From NCBI GenBank assembly GCA_021815925.1, contig JAKAZL010000001.1, positions 88,463 to 152,462 on the forward strand: 64,000 bases of DNA. The letters are read 5' to 3'. The translations under genes were made by a program, and so were the position numbers. Of this stretch, positions 9,060 to 18,021 are shown in pieces (the first letter of the stretch is position 1; every line of letters begins with the position of its first letter). The stretch is from Pseudomonadota bacterium (lineage in GTDB: Bacteria > Pseudomonadota > Gammaproteobacteria > Steroidobacterales > Steroidobacteraceae). Below the pieces are notes generated by a model that was given only the letters and a program-made list of their open reading frames with translations, ran no database searches and was not told the origin of the DNA.

Positions 9060-9827
9060 TCAGGCCGGGCGGCGAGCGGATCGCACGAGGTGCATCGCGG
9101 TGGCCGGACCCGCGGCGGCGCCAATGGCGCCGGCGGCAATGACCGGCCCGGTGGGCTGGCCAGTCGGCGAGCCACCGTGCGGTTCGATCGAAACGGCAAG
9201 CCGCGCGGTCGGCCCGAGCCGTGCCACCAGGCCCGCGCTGAGGTCAAGCGTGATCGGCGACTGGGCCGAGATCAGGCCGACGGCGATCGGTCGGCCGCCG
9301 TGCGGAATCAGCCACAGCTCCGGGGAGCGTCCGGCCGGTATCGCCTGCGGCATCGCGGGCACGACGATCATCCGCGATTTGCCGATATCCATGGTCGCCG
9401 TCCAGCCGACCTGGCCGTTGTGCTCGGCAATGGTCGCCGCCATGTACGGGATGGCCGGAGCGGGTGGACGGCCCACGGCGATGAAGATCAGGGCGGCGCA
9501 GGCGGCTGCCAGCAGCGCGCCGCTGCCGAGGGTCAGCCAATGCCACAGCCGCAGGTTCTCCCACAGTCCGGGCTTGCTCAGCGGGGCTGGCGCATCGAAT
9601 TCGAGCGCTGCGCGGATTCGCTGCCACAGTCGCGCCGGCGGGCTCTCGGGCGGGACGGCTTCCGCCAACGGCAGCAGTCGCCGCTGCCAGAACGCAACGG
9701 CAGCCGACGCGGCGCCATTCGAGGCCGCTTCCCGCTCCACCGCAGCGCGCTCATCGGCTTCGAGCACGCCGAGTACATACTCCGCGTAGCGCAATTCGCC
9801 GGGGTCGTCATGGGCGGGCGTATTCAT
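9060..9827 (-). CDS. membrane anti-sigma factor with RskA-like domain
   Basis: 255-residue single-pass membrane protein. Residues 1-75 form a helical sigma-binding domain (YAEYVLGVLEADERAAVE ... PARLWQRIRAALE); a membrane helix spans about 96-118; the rest is a periplasmic domain with the RskA-type pattern VGWTATMDI ... MPQAIPAGRSPELWLIP. No zinc-binding HxxxCxxC is present, so it differs from the cytosolic zinc ChrR that controls singlet-oxygen regulons. The start ATG 9827 overlaps the sigma gene stop (ATGA). It should hold the neighbouring ECF sigma inactive until an envelope signal triggers proteolysis; the signal is unknown. Confidence 0.88.
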   Translation of the reverse strand: MNTPAHDDPGELRYAEYVLGVLEADERAAVEREAASNGAASAAVAFWQRRLLPLAEAVPPESPPARLWQRIRAALEFDAPAPLSKPGLWENLRLWHWLTLGSGALLAAACAALIFIAVGRPPAPAIPYMAATIAEHNGQVGWTATMDIGKSRMIVVPAMPQAIPAGRSPELWLIPHGGRPIAVGLISAQSPITLDLSAGLVARLGPTARLAVSIEPHGGSPTGQPTGPVIAAGAIGAAAGPATAMHLVRSARRPA

Positions 9828-10381
9828 GTCTCGAGGCACGTGCGCAATTGCATCAGGGCGCGTCGGATCCAGCTCTTCATCGTGGCGAGCGGCACCTGGC
9901 AGCGCAGCGCCAGCTCCTTATACGTAGCGCCGGTGAAAAAGGCTTCACGCACTGAACGGCCGTGCTTTGGGTCGAGCTGCTTGAGACAGTGCTCGAGTCG
10001 GGCGTAGTCCTCGCTGGCCTCGGCGTGCGCCGCCGGGCCGCGGTCCTCGTCGGGCAGCCGGTCCAGATCCAGCGGGTCGGCGCCGGTGTCTTCGCGGCGC
10101 TGGCGCAGCCGGTCGATCGCGCGGTTGCGCACCAGTGTGGTGAGCCAGGTGTTGGCGCTAGCCAGCGCCGGATTGAATCCTTCCGCGCGGCGCCAGACGG
10201 CGATGAACGCCTCCTGCAGAACCTCCTCGGCTTCGCCCCGGTCGCGCATCATGCGCACACACAGCGCGAACAGCCGCGGCGAGGTGCGCTGATAGAGTTG
10301 TTCGAAAGCGGCGCGCTCGCGCAGCGCAGTGCGGGCGAGCAGTTCCTCGAGCGTGCTGGAGTCGGTGGGCGTGTCGTTCAT
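9824..10381 (-). CDS. ECF-type RNA polymerase sigma factor
   Basis: 185-residue extracytoplasmic-function sigma factor. Region 2 is clear (FEQLYQRTSPRLFALCVRM ... EEVLQEAFIAVWRRA, then TWLTTLVRNRAIDRLRQRR) and region 4 ends the protein (TYKELALRCQVPLATMKSW). The start ATG 10381 leaves a short acidic tail before region 2; the upstream extension of the frame is not protein-like. It is coupled by an ATGA overlap to its anti-sigma. Because the lipid-modification genes follow on the same strand, it most likely drives them as well as itself. Confidence 0.93.
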   Translation of the reverse strand: MNDTPTDSSTLEELLARTALRERAAFEQLYQRTSPRLFALCVRMMRDRGEAEEVLQEAFIAVWRRAEGFNPALASANTWLTTLVRNRAIDRLRQRREDTGADPLDLDRLPDEDRGPAAHAEASEDYARLEHCLKQLDPKHGRSVREAFFTGATYKELALRCQVPLATMKSWIRRALMQLRTCLET

Positions 10382-10850
10382 CGGCTGACCGCGTTGCCTG
10401 CATCCGGGGGGGCGGGCCTGGTCTCCTGCGCACTGCCAACCGGGCGGCGTCAGGCTGCTCATTGTCAAGGATAGGCTTGCCGCGTTCAAGCCTGCCCTCA
10501 CGCCCGCGCTTGCGCATGATCTGCAAGTCGGTAATTTCCGCATCCGCGGTGGAGCGACCCGCATTTCACAGACGAGCGCTCCTGTACTAGTCTTTCGGCG
10601 CCGTGGCCGTACTGACGCTCATAGGTTCCATAACCACTGCGCCGCAGGGCCGGGCGCAGTCTGGCCCCGACGCCGCCGCGCGAGGCAGCGGGCCGCGGGC
10701 GCTGGGCATGGCATGCCGGGCACGCGGATGCCGCCCGATCGGTCGCCCAGTCGGGTCGCAGGCACCCCGGGGCGGCCGGCCGCAAAGGCTGCGGCGTCGC
10801 GTTCCCGTGCTGACCTCGGCGTGCGGTCGCAACACCAGAGGGTGGAAACA
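10382..10850. other. 469-base divergent intergenic region between sigma and cydA
   Basis: No convincing gene. It must carry promoters for the leftward sigma operon and the rightward cyd operon. A hairpin with 8-base arms ACTGCGCC (10636-10643) and GGCGCAGT (10653-10660) lies about 190 bases before cydA. On the minus strand a TTGACA occurs upstream of the sigma gene but without a good -10. No FNR-type TTGAT palindrome was seen here. Confidence 0.6.
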
Positions 10851-12461
10851 ATGATCAACGGAACCGTTGTCGATCTGTCCCGGATACAGTTTGCCGCCAC
10901 GGCCCTGTACCACTTCCTTTTCGTGCCATTGACGCTGGGACTTAGCTTCCTGCTCGCAGCGATGGAGACGGTCTACGTCACCACCGGGAGGCCGATCTAC
11001 AAGCAGATGGCGGTGTTCTGGGGCAAGTTGTTCATGATCAACTTCGCGCTCGGCGTCGCCACCGGACTGACCATGGAATTCCAGTTCGGCACGAACTGGT
11101 CGTTCTATTCCAGTTTCGTCGGCGATATCTTCGGTGCGCCGCTGGCCATCGAGGGTCTGATGGCGTTCTTCATGGAATCGACGTTTGTCGGCCTGATGGT
11201 GTTCGGCTGGCAGCGCCTCTCCAAGGGGCAGCACCTGGCGGTCACCTGGCTGGTGGCATTGGCCTCGAACCTCTCGGCGCTGTGGATTCTGGTGGCCAAT
11301 GGGTTCATGCAGGACCCCACGGGCGCCGCCTTCGATCCGGTCACGATGCGCATGCGCCTGACGAGCTTTCAGGATCTGATCTTCAGCCCCGATGCGCAGT
11401 CGAAGTTCGTGCACACCAGCATCGCCGGGTACGTCACCGGGGCGATGTTCGTCGCCGGGGTGAGCGCCTTTTACATGCTGCGCAAGCGGCACATGGATCT
11501 TGCGAAGCGATCTTTCCGCATCGCGGTGCTGTTCGGCGTGCTCGCCACGATCGGGGTGGTCACGCTGGGCGATGCGCTGGGGTTCGTCGACGCCAAGGCG
11601 CAGCCGACCAAGCTTGCCGCCATGGAGGCGCTCTGGCACCCGGAGCCCGCGCCCATGCCGTTCAACCTGATCGCCTTCCCGAGCCAGGCGCAGCAGCGCA
11701 ACCTCGGTGCGGTGCGGGTGCCGGGGGTGCTGTCGCTGCTGGTCACGCACTCACTGGACGGGACGGTGGCGGATATCTCGACGCTCGAGCAGGAGGCGCA
11801 GCAGAAGATCGAGAACGGGATCCCGGCCGTGCAGGCGCTGAAGACGCTCGCGCACAATCCGCAGGATCCCGCCGCGCTGGCGCAATTCGATGCGCATCAG
11901 GCGGATCTCGGCTACGGATTCCTGGTGCAGCGCTACGCACCTCATTTGAGTCAGGTGACGCCGGCCGATATCGAGGCGGCGGCGAAGGACTCGATCCCGC
12001 CGGTGGCCGGCGTGTTCTGGTCGTTCCGGATCATGGTGGGACTAGGACTGCTGATGCTCGCGTTCTTCGTGCTGAGCACGCTGTACTCGCTGCGCAACAA
12101 GATCGAGCGCAAGACCTGGGTGCTCAAGGTCGCCGTGTGGATGATTCCGGTGCCGTTCCTCGCCGACGAGGCGGGATGGCTGGTCGCCGAGCTCGGCCGC
12201 CAGCCCTGGACGGTCTACGGGGTGCTGCCGACCTGGATGAGCGCCTCGACGCACAGCGTCGGCTACATGGCGTTTTCCCTGATCGGCTTCGTGGCGCTGT
12301 ACTCGGTGTTCATCGTGGTGGAGATGTATCTGATGGTCCGGGCCATCCGCATCGGTCCCGGCGAACAGGGCGGCTCCGGCGGCGGGCAGGCGCAACCGCG
12401 CCCGACGCTCGCGCCCCGCGCCGTTCCGGCCGCACCGTACGGCAGCAAGTTGGAGGGCTGA
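10851..12461 (+). CDS. cydA: cytochrome bd ubiquinol oxidase subunit I
   Basis: 536-residue subunit I of the high-affinity bd oxidase, which oxidises quinol and reduces O2 without pumping protons. The conserved N-terminal block with the heme b595 ligand is present (RIQFAATALYHFLFVPLT, His21), as are the b558 ligand region (FVHTSIAGYVTGAM), the axial Met block (FWSFRIMVGLG) and GWLVAELGRQPW. Length and the long loop between about residues 245 and 385 suit the long Q-loop subfamily. ATG 10851 follows a purine-rich GAGGGTGGA; the longer frame upstream is not homologous. It is the first gene of cydABX-DC. Confidence 0.97.
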   Translation: MINGTVVDLSRIQFAATALYHFLFVPLTLGLSFLLAAMETVYVTTGRPIYKQMAVFWGKLFMINFALGVATGLTMEFQFGTNWSFYSSFVGDIFGAPLAIEGLMAFFMESTFVGLMVFGWQRLSKGQHLAVTWLVALASNLSALWILVANGFMQDPTGAAFDPVTMRMRLTSFQDLIFSPDAQSKFVHTSIAGYVTGAMFVAGVSAFYMLRKRHMDLAKRSFRIAVLFGVLATIGVVTLGDALGFVDAKAQPTKLAAMEALWHPEPAPMPFNLIAFPSQAQQRNLGAVRVPGVLSLLVTHSLDGTVADISTLEQEAQQKIENGIPAVQALKTLAHNPQDPAALAQFDAHQADLGYGFLVQRYAPHLSQVTPADIEAAAKDSIPPVAGVFWSFRIMVGLGLLMLAFFVLSTLYSLRNKIERKTWVLKVAVWMIPVPFLADEAGWLVAELGRQPWTVYGVLPTWMSASTHSVGYMAFSLIGFVALYSVFIVVEMYLMVRAIRIGPGEQGGSGGGQAQPRPTLAPRAVPAAPYGSKLEG

Positions 12462-12464
12462 GTC

Positions 12465-13595
12465 ATGCACACATTCGCAATTGCACAGGTCATCTGGTGG
12501 CTGCTGCTCGGCGTGCTGCTCATGGGGCTTGCGGTCATGGTCGGAATGGACATGGGCGTCGGCGCGATTCTGCGCTACGTCGGCCGCACCGACGCGGAGC
12601 GGCGCGTGGCACTGAATATCATCGGACCGCACTGGGACGGCAACCAGGTCTGGTTCATCCTGGGTGGGGGTGCGATATTCGCGGCCTTCCCGCTGATCTA
12701 CGCGACCGCGTTTTCCGGCTTCTACGTGGTGATGCTGCTGCTGCTCTGGACGATGATCATGCGGCCGATCGGCTTCGAGTACCGCAGCCGGATGCAGCAG
12801 CCGGCGTGGCGGAATGTCTGGGACTGGGCGCTCACCGTCAGTGGCGCAGTGCCGATGATCGTGTTCGGCGCGGCCTTCGGTAACCTGTTCCGCGGTGTGC
12901 CGTTTCACTTCGACTGGGACATGACGTCGTATTACACCGGCAGCTTTCTCGGACTGCTCAATCCCTTCGCCGTCATGACCGGGGTGCTGTCGCTGTCCCT
13001 GGCGGCGATGATGGGTTCGCTGACCATCATGAACGGCGCCGAAGGCGCAATGCATCAGCGCGCGCGGGGACTGGCACAGGTGGCGGGACTTGTGGCGACG
13101 GTGCTGTTCGCCCTCGGCGGGCTCTGGGTGCGCGCGCTGCCCGGTTACGAGCTGCTCAGCAGTCCCGGCGCCGGCGTGCCGCAGACGCCGCTGCAGCAGA
13201 CGGTCGGCGTCGGCGGCAGCTGGCTGCACAACTTCGGTGCGCATCCGGTGCTGTGGCTGTTGCCCCTGCTCGGCTTCGCTGGAATCATCGGGGCGGTGCT
13301 GTCAGCGCGCGCAGGACGTTCGCATCTGGGCTGGTGGCTCGGTGCCGGTGCGTGGATCGGCGTGATCGGCACGGCCGGAGCCGCGCTTTTTCCCTTCATG
13401 CTGCCCTCAAGCAGCGATCCGTCGATGAGCCTCACGGTCTGGAACTCCAGTTCGAGCAAACTGACGCTGCTGTGGATGATCGGCTTCGCCGCGGTGTTTG
13501 TGCCGCTCATCCTGTGGTACACCAGCTGGGCATTCTGGGTGATGCGCGGCAAGGTCACCCCCGAGATGGTCGCTGGCCACGATCACGCTTACTGA
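12465..13595 (+). CDS. cydB: cytochrome bd ubiquinol oxidase subunit II
   Basis: 376-residue subunit II of bd oxidase with about eight membrane helices. The start region (VIWWLLLGVLLMGLAVMVGMDMGVG) and the following HWDGNQVWFILGGGAIFAAF are hallmark CydB motifs, as are FRGVPFHFDWD and the C-terminal TLLWMIGFAAVFVPLILWYTSW. It lies 3 bases after cydA and 10 before the CydX-like gene. It pairs with CydA to form the heterodimeric core in the inner membrane. Confidence 0.97.
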   Translation: MHTFAIAQVIWWLLLGVLLMGLAVMVGMDMGVGAILRYVGRTDAERRVALNIIGPHWDGNQVWFILGGGAIFAAFPLIYATAFSGFYVVMLLLLWTMIMRPIGFEYRSRMQQPAWRNVWDWALTVSGAVPMIVFGAAFGNLFRGVPFHFDWDMTSYYTGSFLGLLNPFAVMTGVLSLSLAAMMGSLTIMNGAEGAMHQRARGLAQVAGLVATVLFALGGLWVRALPGYELLSSPGAGVPQTPLQQTVGVGGSWLHNFGAHPVLWLLPLLGFAGIIGAVLSARAGRSHLGWWLGAGAWIGVIGTAGAALFPFMLPSSSDPSMSLTVWNSSSSKLTLLWMIGFAAVFVPLILWYTSWAFWVMRGKVTPEMVAGHDHAY

Positions 13596-13605
13596 GGGCA
13601 CGAAG

Positions 13606-13821
13606 ATGCGCAGCTTTTTGTACTTTGTCCTGTTTCTCATGATCGCCGTCATCGTCACGGTGCTCGCTGCGATCCTCGGCGATGAGGGGGCCTGGTACTT
13701 CGCGTGGCTGATCGGCACCACCATGATCGTGCTGGTCAGCGCGGCCGGCGGTGCGATGATGGATGCGCACGAGGAGCAACTCGCCGAGCAGCAGAGGGCC
13801 GAGGCGGGTCGGCGAGGCTGA
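13606..13821 (+). CDS. cydX: CydX-like small bd-oxidase subunit with an extra N-terminal helix
   Basis: 71 residues, directly after cydB. The block WYFAWLIGTTMIVLVSAA matches the start of CydX (WYFAWILGTLLA in E. coli), the small helix that stabilises bd oxidase hemes. CydX is usually under 40 residues and begins at that tryptophan; here about 28 residues precede it, including a second strongly hydrophobic segment (YFVLFLMIAVIVTVLAAIL). No ATG, GTG or TTG lies in frame between the two helices, so the extension is probably translated. The tail is acidic and glutamine-rich (DAHEEQLAEQQ), as in CydX. Confidence 0.75.
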   Translation: MRSFLYFVLFLMIAVIVTVLAAILGDEGAWYFAWLIGTTMIVLVSAAGGAMMDAHEEQLAEQQRAEAGRRG

Positions 13822-13835
13822 TCGGGCCGCGCCGA

Positions 13836-15614
13836 GTGTCCTTCACGGGCGCGACGGAGGCATCGCCCGCTTCCCGCGTCGAGCCGACCGCAGGGCAATG
13901 GCTGCGCCGGGAGGCCAGAGGCATCCGCGGGCCGCTGGTGCGCACCGGCGTGCTCTCTGCGCTGCTCGCACTGGCGCTCGTCGGGCAAGCCTGGGTGCTG
14001 TCCGGAATTCTCGCCATGGGTGTGCTTGCCCATGCCGGCTTTACCGCGCTAGGAGGACTCGGGCTCGCGCTGCTGCTCCTGGCAGTGCTGCGGTTCGCTC
14101 TCGCGGTGGCCGCACGACGCAGCGCGTTCCAGGGCGCTCAGCAGCTGGCCCAGCGGCTGCGCGCGCGAATCCTGCAAGGTACCCAGGCGCTCGGCCCCTA
14201 CGGGCTGCGGGCCGAGGCCAGCGGCGATCTGATCACGCGTCTGGTCGACGGCGTCGAGGCCATTCTCGGGTACTTCGCTCGCTACCTGCCACAGGCAAGC
14301 GCGGCAGTTCTCGTCCCGGCGCTGCTGCTGGCATTCGTCTTTCCGGCCGATTGGCTCTCGGGGCTGATCCTGCTGGTGACGGCGCCGCTCATACCGCTGT
14401 TCATGGTGCTGGTCGGACGGGCCGCCGCGCAGGCCAGCGAGCGGCGCTACGCCCAGCTGACGCGGCTGGGCGCAGCCTTCATCGATGCCCTTGGCGGGCT
14501 CGTGACGCTGCGCCAGCTCGGCGCGGCGGAGCGCTTTGCGGCGCACCTCGAGGCGCAGAGCGAGGAGTACCGCGTGCTGAGCATGCAGGTCCTGCGCGTG
14601 GCCTTCCTCTCCGCCCTGGTGCTCGAGTTCTTCGCGATGATCAGCATCGCGGTCGTCGCGGTCCTGGTCGGCTTCCGTCTGTTGTGGGGCGAGATGCACC
14701 TGCGGGCAGGTCTGTTCGTGCTGCTGCTGGCGCCGGAGTTCTACCTGCCGTTGCGCGCGCTGGGCGGTCTGCGCCACGCACGCATGGACGCGCTGGCTGC
14801 CGCACGGCAGCTTGCGGCGCTCGATGCGCTCGCGCCGGGAGGCGCTGCGCCGCAACCGGTCGGCGCGCCAGTCAACCTCACCGCGGCACCGAAGATCTGC
14901 CTCGAGGCCGTCACGTACCAGCATCGCGGGCGCGCGGCCGGACTGCGCGAGTGCAGCCTCGTGATACCGGCCGGGCGCGTAACGGCACTGGTCGGCGCCA
15001 CCGGCTGTGGCAAGAGCACGTTACTCAACCTCATCCTGGGATTTGCCCGTCCCGGGCAGGGCCGTGTCCTGATCGACGGCCAGGATCTGGCCACGATGGA
15101 TGCCGCGCAATGGCGCGAGTGCATCGCCTGGGTGCCGCAGCACACGCACGTCTTCGAAGGCACCGTGCGCGAGAACCTGCTGTTGGCCGAGGAGCGGGCG
15201 GACGCGCGCGCGCTCGAGCGCGCGGCTCTCGAGAGCGGCCTCGGCGCGGTACTCGCTCGATTGCCGCAGGGGTGGGATACACCACTCGGGGAACGCGGTC
15301 TCGGATTGTCCGGCGGGCAGCTGCAGCGACTGGCCATCGCGCGCGCGTTGCTGCGTGCGCGCGCTCGCGTCTGGTTGCTTGATGAGCCCACGGCGCACCT
15401 GGATGCCGAGGGCGCACGCTCGCTCGAAAGGATGATCCGTGCGGCGGCGCCCAGCCGTACGGTGCTCCTGGCGGTGCACCGCCTGAGCACGGCACGCTCG
15501 GCCGACTGGGTAATCGTGCTGCGCGAGGGATGGATCGTCGAGCAGGGAGCGCCGGACGAGTTGGAACGGGGCGAGGGATACTATGCGCGGTTGCTGCAGG
15601 CGGAGCACGCATGA
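13836..15614 (+). CDS. cydD: ABC transporter CydD, thiol exporter half for bd oxidase assembly
   Basis: 592-residue half-transporter with an N-terminal six-helix exporter domain and a C-terminal ATPase. Walker A is LVGATGCGKST, the signature LSGGQLQR and Walker B VWLLDEPTAHLD. CydDC exports cysteine or glutathione (heme has also been proposed) and is needed for assembly of cytochrome bd. The frame is open far upstream, but GTG 13836, 15 bases after the CydX stop, is the most likely start. The stop overlaps the cydC start (ATGA), consistent with an obligate heterodimer. Confidence 0.93.
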   Translation: MSFTGATEASPASRVEPTAGQWLRREARGIRGPLVRTGVLSALLALALVGQAWVLSGILAMGVLAHAGFTALGGLGLALLLLAVLRFALAVAARRSAFQGAQQLAQRLRARILQGTQALGPYGLRAEASGDLITRLVDGVEAILGYFARYLPQASAAVLVPALLLAFVFPADWLSGLILLVTAPLIPLFMVLVGRAAAQASERRYAQLTRLGAAFIDALGGLVTLRQLGAAERFAAHLEAQSEEYRVLSMQVLRVAFLSALVLEFFAMISIAVVAVLVGFRLLWGEMHLRAGLFVLLLAPEFYLPLRALGGLRHARMDALAAARQLAALDALAPGGAAPQPVGAPVNLTAAPKICLEAVTYQHRGRAAGLRECSLVIPAGRVTALVGATGCGKSTLLNLILGFARPGQGRVLIDGQDLATMDAAQWRECIAWVPQHTHVFEGTVRENLLLAEERADARALERAALESGLGAVLARLPQGWDTPLGERGLGLSGGQLQRLAIARALLRARARVWLLDEPTAHLDAEGARSLERMIRAAAPSRTVLLAVHRLSTARSADWVIVLREGWIVEQGAPDELERGEGYYARLLQAEHA

Positions 15615-17329
15615 GCCGAGTGTTGCCACCGATGCTGCGTCGCCTGCTCGCGGTGCTGCATCCTGAGCGCAGTTGGATGCTCGGCGGCGCGGCGCTCGCG
15701 GTCCTCGCGGCGTTAGCGGCCATCGGTCTGATGGCCGTTTCAGGCTGGTTCATCGCGGCCATGGCGGTAGCCGGCGCGAGCGCTGCGGCGATCAATTACT
15801 ACACGCCTGCCGCGGCCATCCGCCTGTGCGCGATCCTGCGCAGTGGCGGACGCTATGGTGAGCGGCTGGTCACACACGAGGCGACGCTGCGCAGCCTGTC
15901 ACGTCTGCGGGTCTGGCTGTTCCGACGCCTGATCCCGCTGGCACCGGCGCGCCTGGCGGCATTGCGCAGCGGGGAGTTGTTTGCTCGGTTGCGCGCCGAT
16001 GTCGATGCGCTCGAGCATTTCTACCTGGCGGTACTGGTGCCGGGGGCCGTCGCGCTCGCCAGTGTCGCCACCGCCATCGTCCTGTGCCTGATCGTGCTGC
16101 CGGCCGCCGGTCTCGCCGTGCTGATCGGCGCGCTGCTCGCAGGCGTACTGGTGCCCGCTTGGCTGCAGCGGCGCGCCGCGCCCGATGCCGCCACGGCCGT
16201 GCGCGAAGGTGGCGCGCTGCGCGGGCTGCTACTGGATGCGCTGCGCGGGCATCCGGAGCTGCTCGCCTGGGGGCGTGTCAGCGCGCATGGCGCGCGCATC
16301 GAGCAGTTGGCGCGACAGCTGGATGCGCGCCGCGCCCGCCTCGAGGTGCTCGAGGCGACCGGGGGGGCGCTGGTGGGATTGTGTGCGCAGCTGACGCTCC
16401 TTGCAGTGCTCGGCATTGCGCTGGGCGCGGCGCACCGACACACGCTCTCGCCGCCGCTGCTGGTGATGCTCGCGCTGCTGGCCCTGGCGCTGTTCGAGGT
16501 CATCGGGCCGCTGTCCGAGGCGCTGGCCAGATGGTCGGCGACGCTGACTTCGTGCGCGCGCGTGTTCACGCTCGCAGACACGCCCGCACCGTTCGTCGAG
16601 CCGGAGGTCTCGGCCTCTGTGCCGCTGCGCCCTGCCGTCGTGTTCGAGGACGTGTCTCTGCGCTACGACGAGGCGGCGCCCTGGGCGCTGACGCAGGTGA
16701 ATCTCACCCTCGCCCCGGGGGCGCGGGTCGCGCTCGTCGGCGCCTCGGGGGCGGGCAAGAGCTCCCTCGTCGCCGCGCTCCTGAAGCTCTATCCGCTGCA
16801 GCACGGGCGGATCCTGTTCGGTGGACGGCCTCTGGAGTCGCTGCACGGGGATGAGCTGCGCCGGCACATCGCGGTCATCGCGCAACACAGCGTCCTGTTC
16901 AACCAGTCACTGCTCGAGAATCTGCTGCTGGCCGCGCCGCAGGCAACCGCCGCGCAGATCGAGCGAGCCGTCAGTCTCGCGCAGCTCGATGGATTCGTGG
17001 CATCGCTGCCGGACGGCTACGACACCCAGCTTGGCGAGGCTGGCGCGCTCGTTTCCGGCGGTGAGGCGCGGCGCATCGCGATTGCCCGCGCGCTGCTGCA
17101 GGATGCGCCGGTGTTGGTGCTCGATGAGCCCACCGAGGGGCTGGATGCGGTGACGGCCCGGGATCTGTACACGGCGCTGGATGCGGCTGCGAATGGACGC
17201 ACGTTGCTGCTGATCACCCACCGCCTGAGCGGGCTTGCCCGGCTCGTGGACGAGGTGGTGGTCATGGAGGCAGGCGCTGTGCAGGCGCGCAAACCGGTTG
17301 CGCAGTATCTGGCTGAGGTCGGCGGCTGA
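15611..17329 (+). CDS. cydC: ABC transporter CydC, partner of CydD
   Basis: 572-residue ABC half-transporter completing the CydDC exporter. The membrane domain opens with a CydC-like LLAVLHPERSWMLGGAALA and the GLMAVSGWFIAAMA segment. In the ATPase, Walker A is LVGASGAGKSS, Walker B VLVLDEPTEGLD, and the signature reads VSGGEARR. Its ATG at 15611 overlaps the cydD stop. It ends the operon; a 6-base GCGCGC hairpin (17337-17351) follows the stop but has no T-run. Confidence 0.94.
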   Translation: MSRVLPPMLRRLLAVLHPERSWMLGGAALAVLAALAAIGLMAVSGWFIAAMAVAGASAAAINYYTPAAAIRLCAILRSGGRYGERLVTHEATLRSLSRLRVWLFRRLIPLAPARLAALRSGELFARLRADVDALEHFYLAVLVPGAVALASVATAIVLCLIVLPAAGLAVLIGALLAGVLVPAWLQRRAAPDAATAVREGGALRGLLLDALRGHPELLAWGRVSAHGARIEQLARQLDARRARLEVLEATGGALVGLCAQLTLLAVLGIALGAAHRHTLSPPLLVMLALLALALFEVIGPLSEALARWSATLTSCARVFTLADTPAPFVEPEVSASVPLRPAVVFEDVSLRYDEAAPWALTQVNLTLAPGARVALVGASGAGKSSLVAALLKLYPLQHGRILFGGRPLESLHGDELRRHIAVIAQHSVLFNQSLLENLLLAAPQATAAQIERAVSLAQLDGFVASLPDGYDTQLGEAGALVSGGEARRIAIARALLQDAPVLVLDEPTEGLDAVTARDLYTALDAAANGRTLLLITHRLSGLARLVDEVVVMEAGAVQARKPVAQYLAEVGG

Positions 17330-17493
17330 ACGCGACGCGCGCTGCGCGCGCCGGAATATGTCGTGTGGAGCATTGGCGCGGACAAAATCAAGGAGTAAAT
17401 TCACAAAAACACGAACCGGCGCGCGCGAACAGACGGGGTCGGGTTGCGGATCGCCACGACGCCCCCGCAGCGCGAGTGGGCAGGGAGATACCA

Positions 17494-18021
17494 ATGAGAA
17501 AATCGTCCAGCAGGCTGCTGATCGCGCTGTGGCTCGCACTCGCAGGGCCGGCTGTTGCCGGTGCGCGGTCCTTCGGTCATTGGCAGGTCGATACGACCGG
17601 AAACGGCCGTTACACCTACGCCGCCACGGTCAACCGCGGCGGGGAGTTGTTCGGTAAGTTCTGCGACCTGCGCTCGGCGTCCTGCCACTGGCTGCTCGCG
17701 GTGCGCACGCCGTGCCGCTTCGGCGACGTCTACCCGGTGCTGGCGAATTCGGCCGCCGGCGCCAGCCCCATCGTGATTTTCTGCGTGGGTTCGATCGGCC
17801 GTCACAGCTACGGCATGGCGCTGATGAACCGGCGCAAACTCCGGGCCAGCATCACGCACGCGCGGCGGATCGATTTCGCCTTGCCGATCGATGGTGGCGG
17901 TTTCGCGCTGACCCGTTTCGCCCTGGCCGGACGGCTCCACGCAACCGCCGTGCTGCGCCGAGCCATGGCCGCGCGGATCGCACAACAGCGACGCATCCGC
18001 AGCGCCGAACTGCACCTCTAG
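17494..18021 (+). CDS. secreted protein of unknown function
   Basis: 175 residues with a clear cleavable signal peptide (basic start, RLLIALWLALAGPAVAGA). The mature part has four cysteines (KFCDLRSASCHW, TPCRFGD, IVIFCVG) that could form two disulfides in the periplasm, and a C-terminal basic helix. I do not recognise a family. ATG 17494 follows a good AGGGAG ribosome site; the longer frame from 17365 has no signal at its start. It lies 164 bases after cydC on the same strand but is probably separate. Confidence 0.65.
   Translation: MRKSSSRLLIALWLALAGPAVAGARSFGHWQVDTTGNGRYTYAATVNRGGELFGKFCDLRSASCHWLLAVRTPCRFGDVYPVLANSAAGASPIVIFCVGSIGRHSYGMALMNRRKLRASITHARRIDFALPIDGGGFALTRFALAGRLHATAVLRRAMAARIAQQRRIRSAELHL

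Noticed and set aside
8253-10007. 584-codon plus-strand open frame opposite desaturase, anti-sigma and sigma genes
   Set aside because: Arg/Gly/Ala-rich shadow of GC-rich coding DNA with no recognisable domain; the opposite strand has clear families.
10382-10850. FNR control of the cyd operon
   Set aside because: I looked for TTGAT-N4-ATCAA-like palindromes in the whole gap and found none.
17337-17351. GCGCGC/GCGCGC hairpin as cydC terminator
   Set aside because: Short alternating GC stem without a T-run; common by chance in GC-rich DNA.
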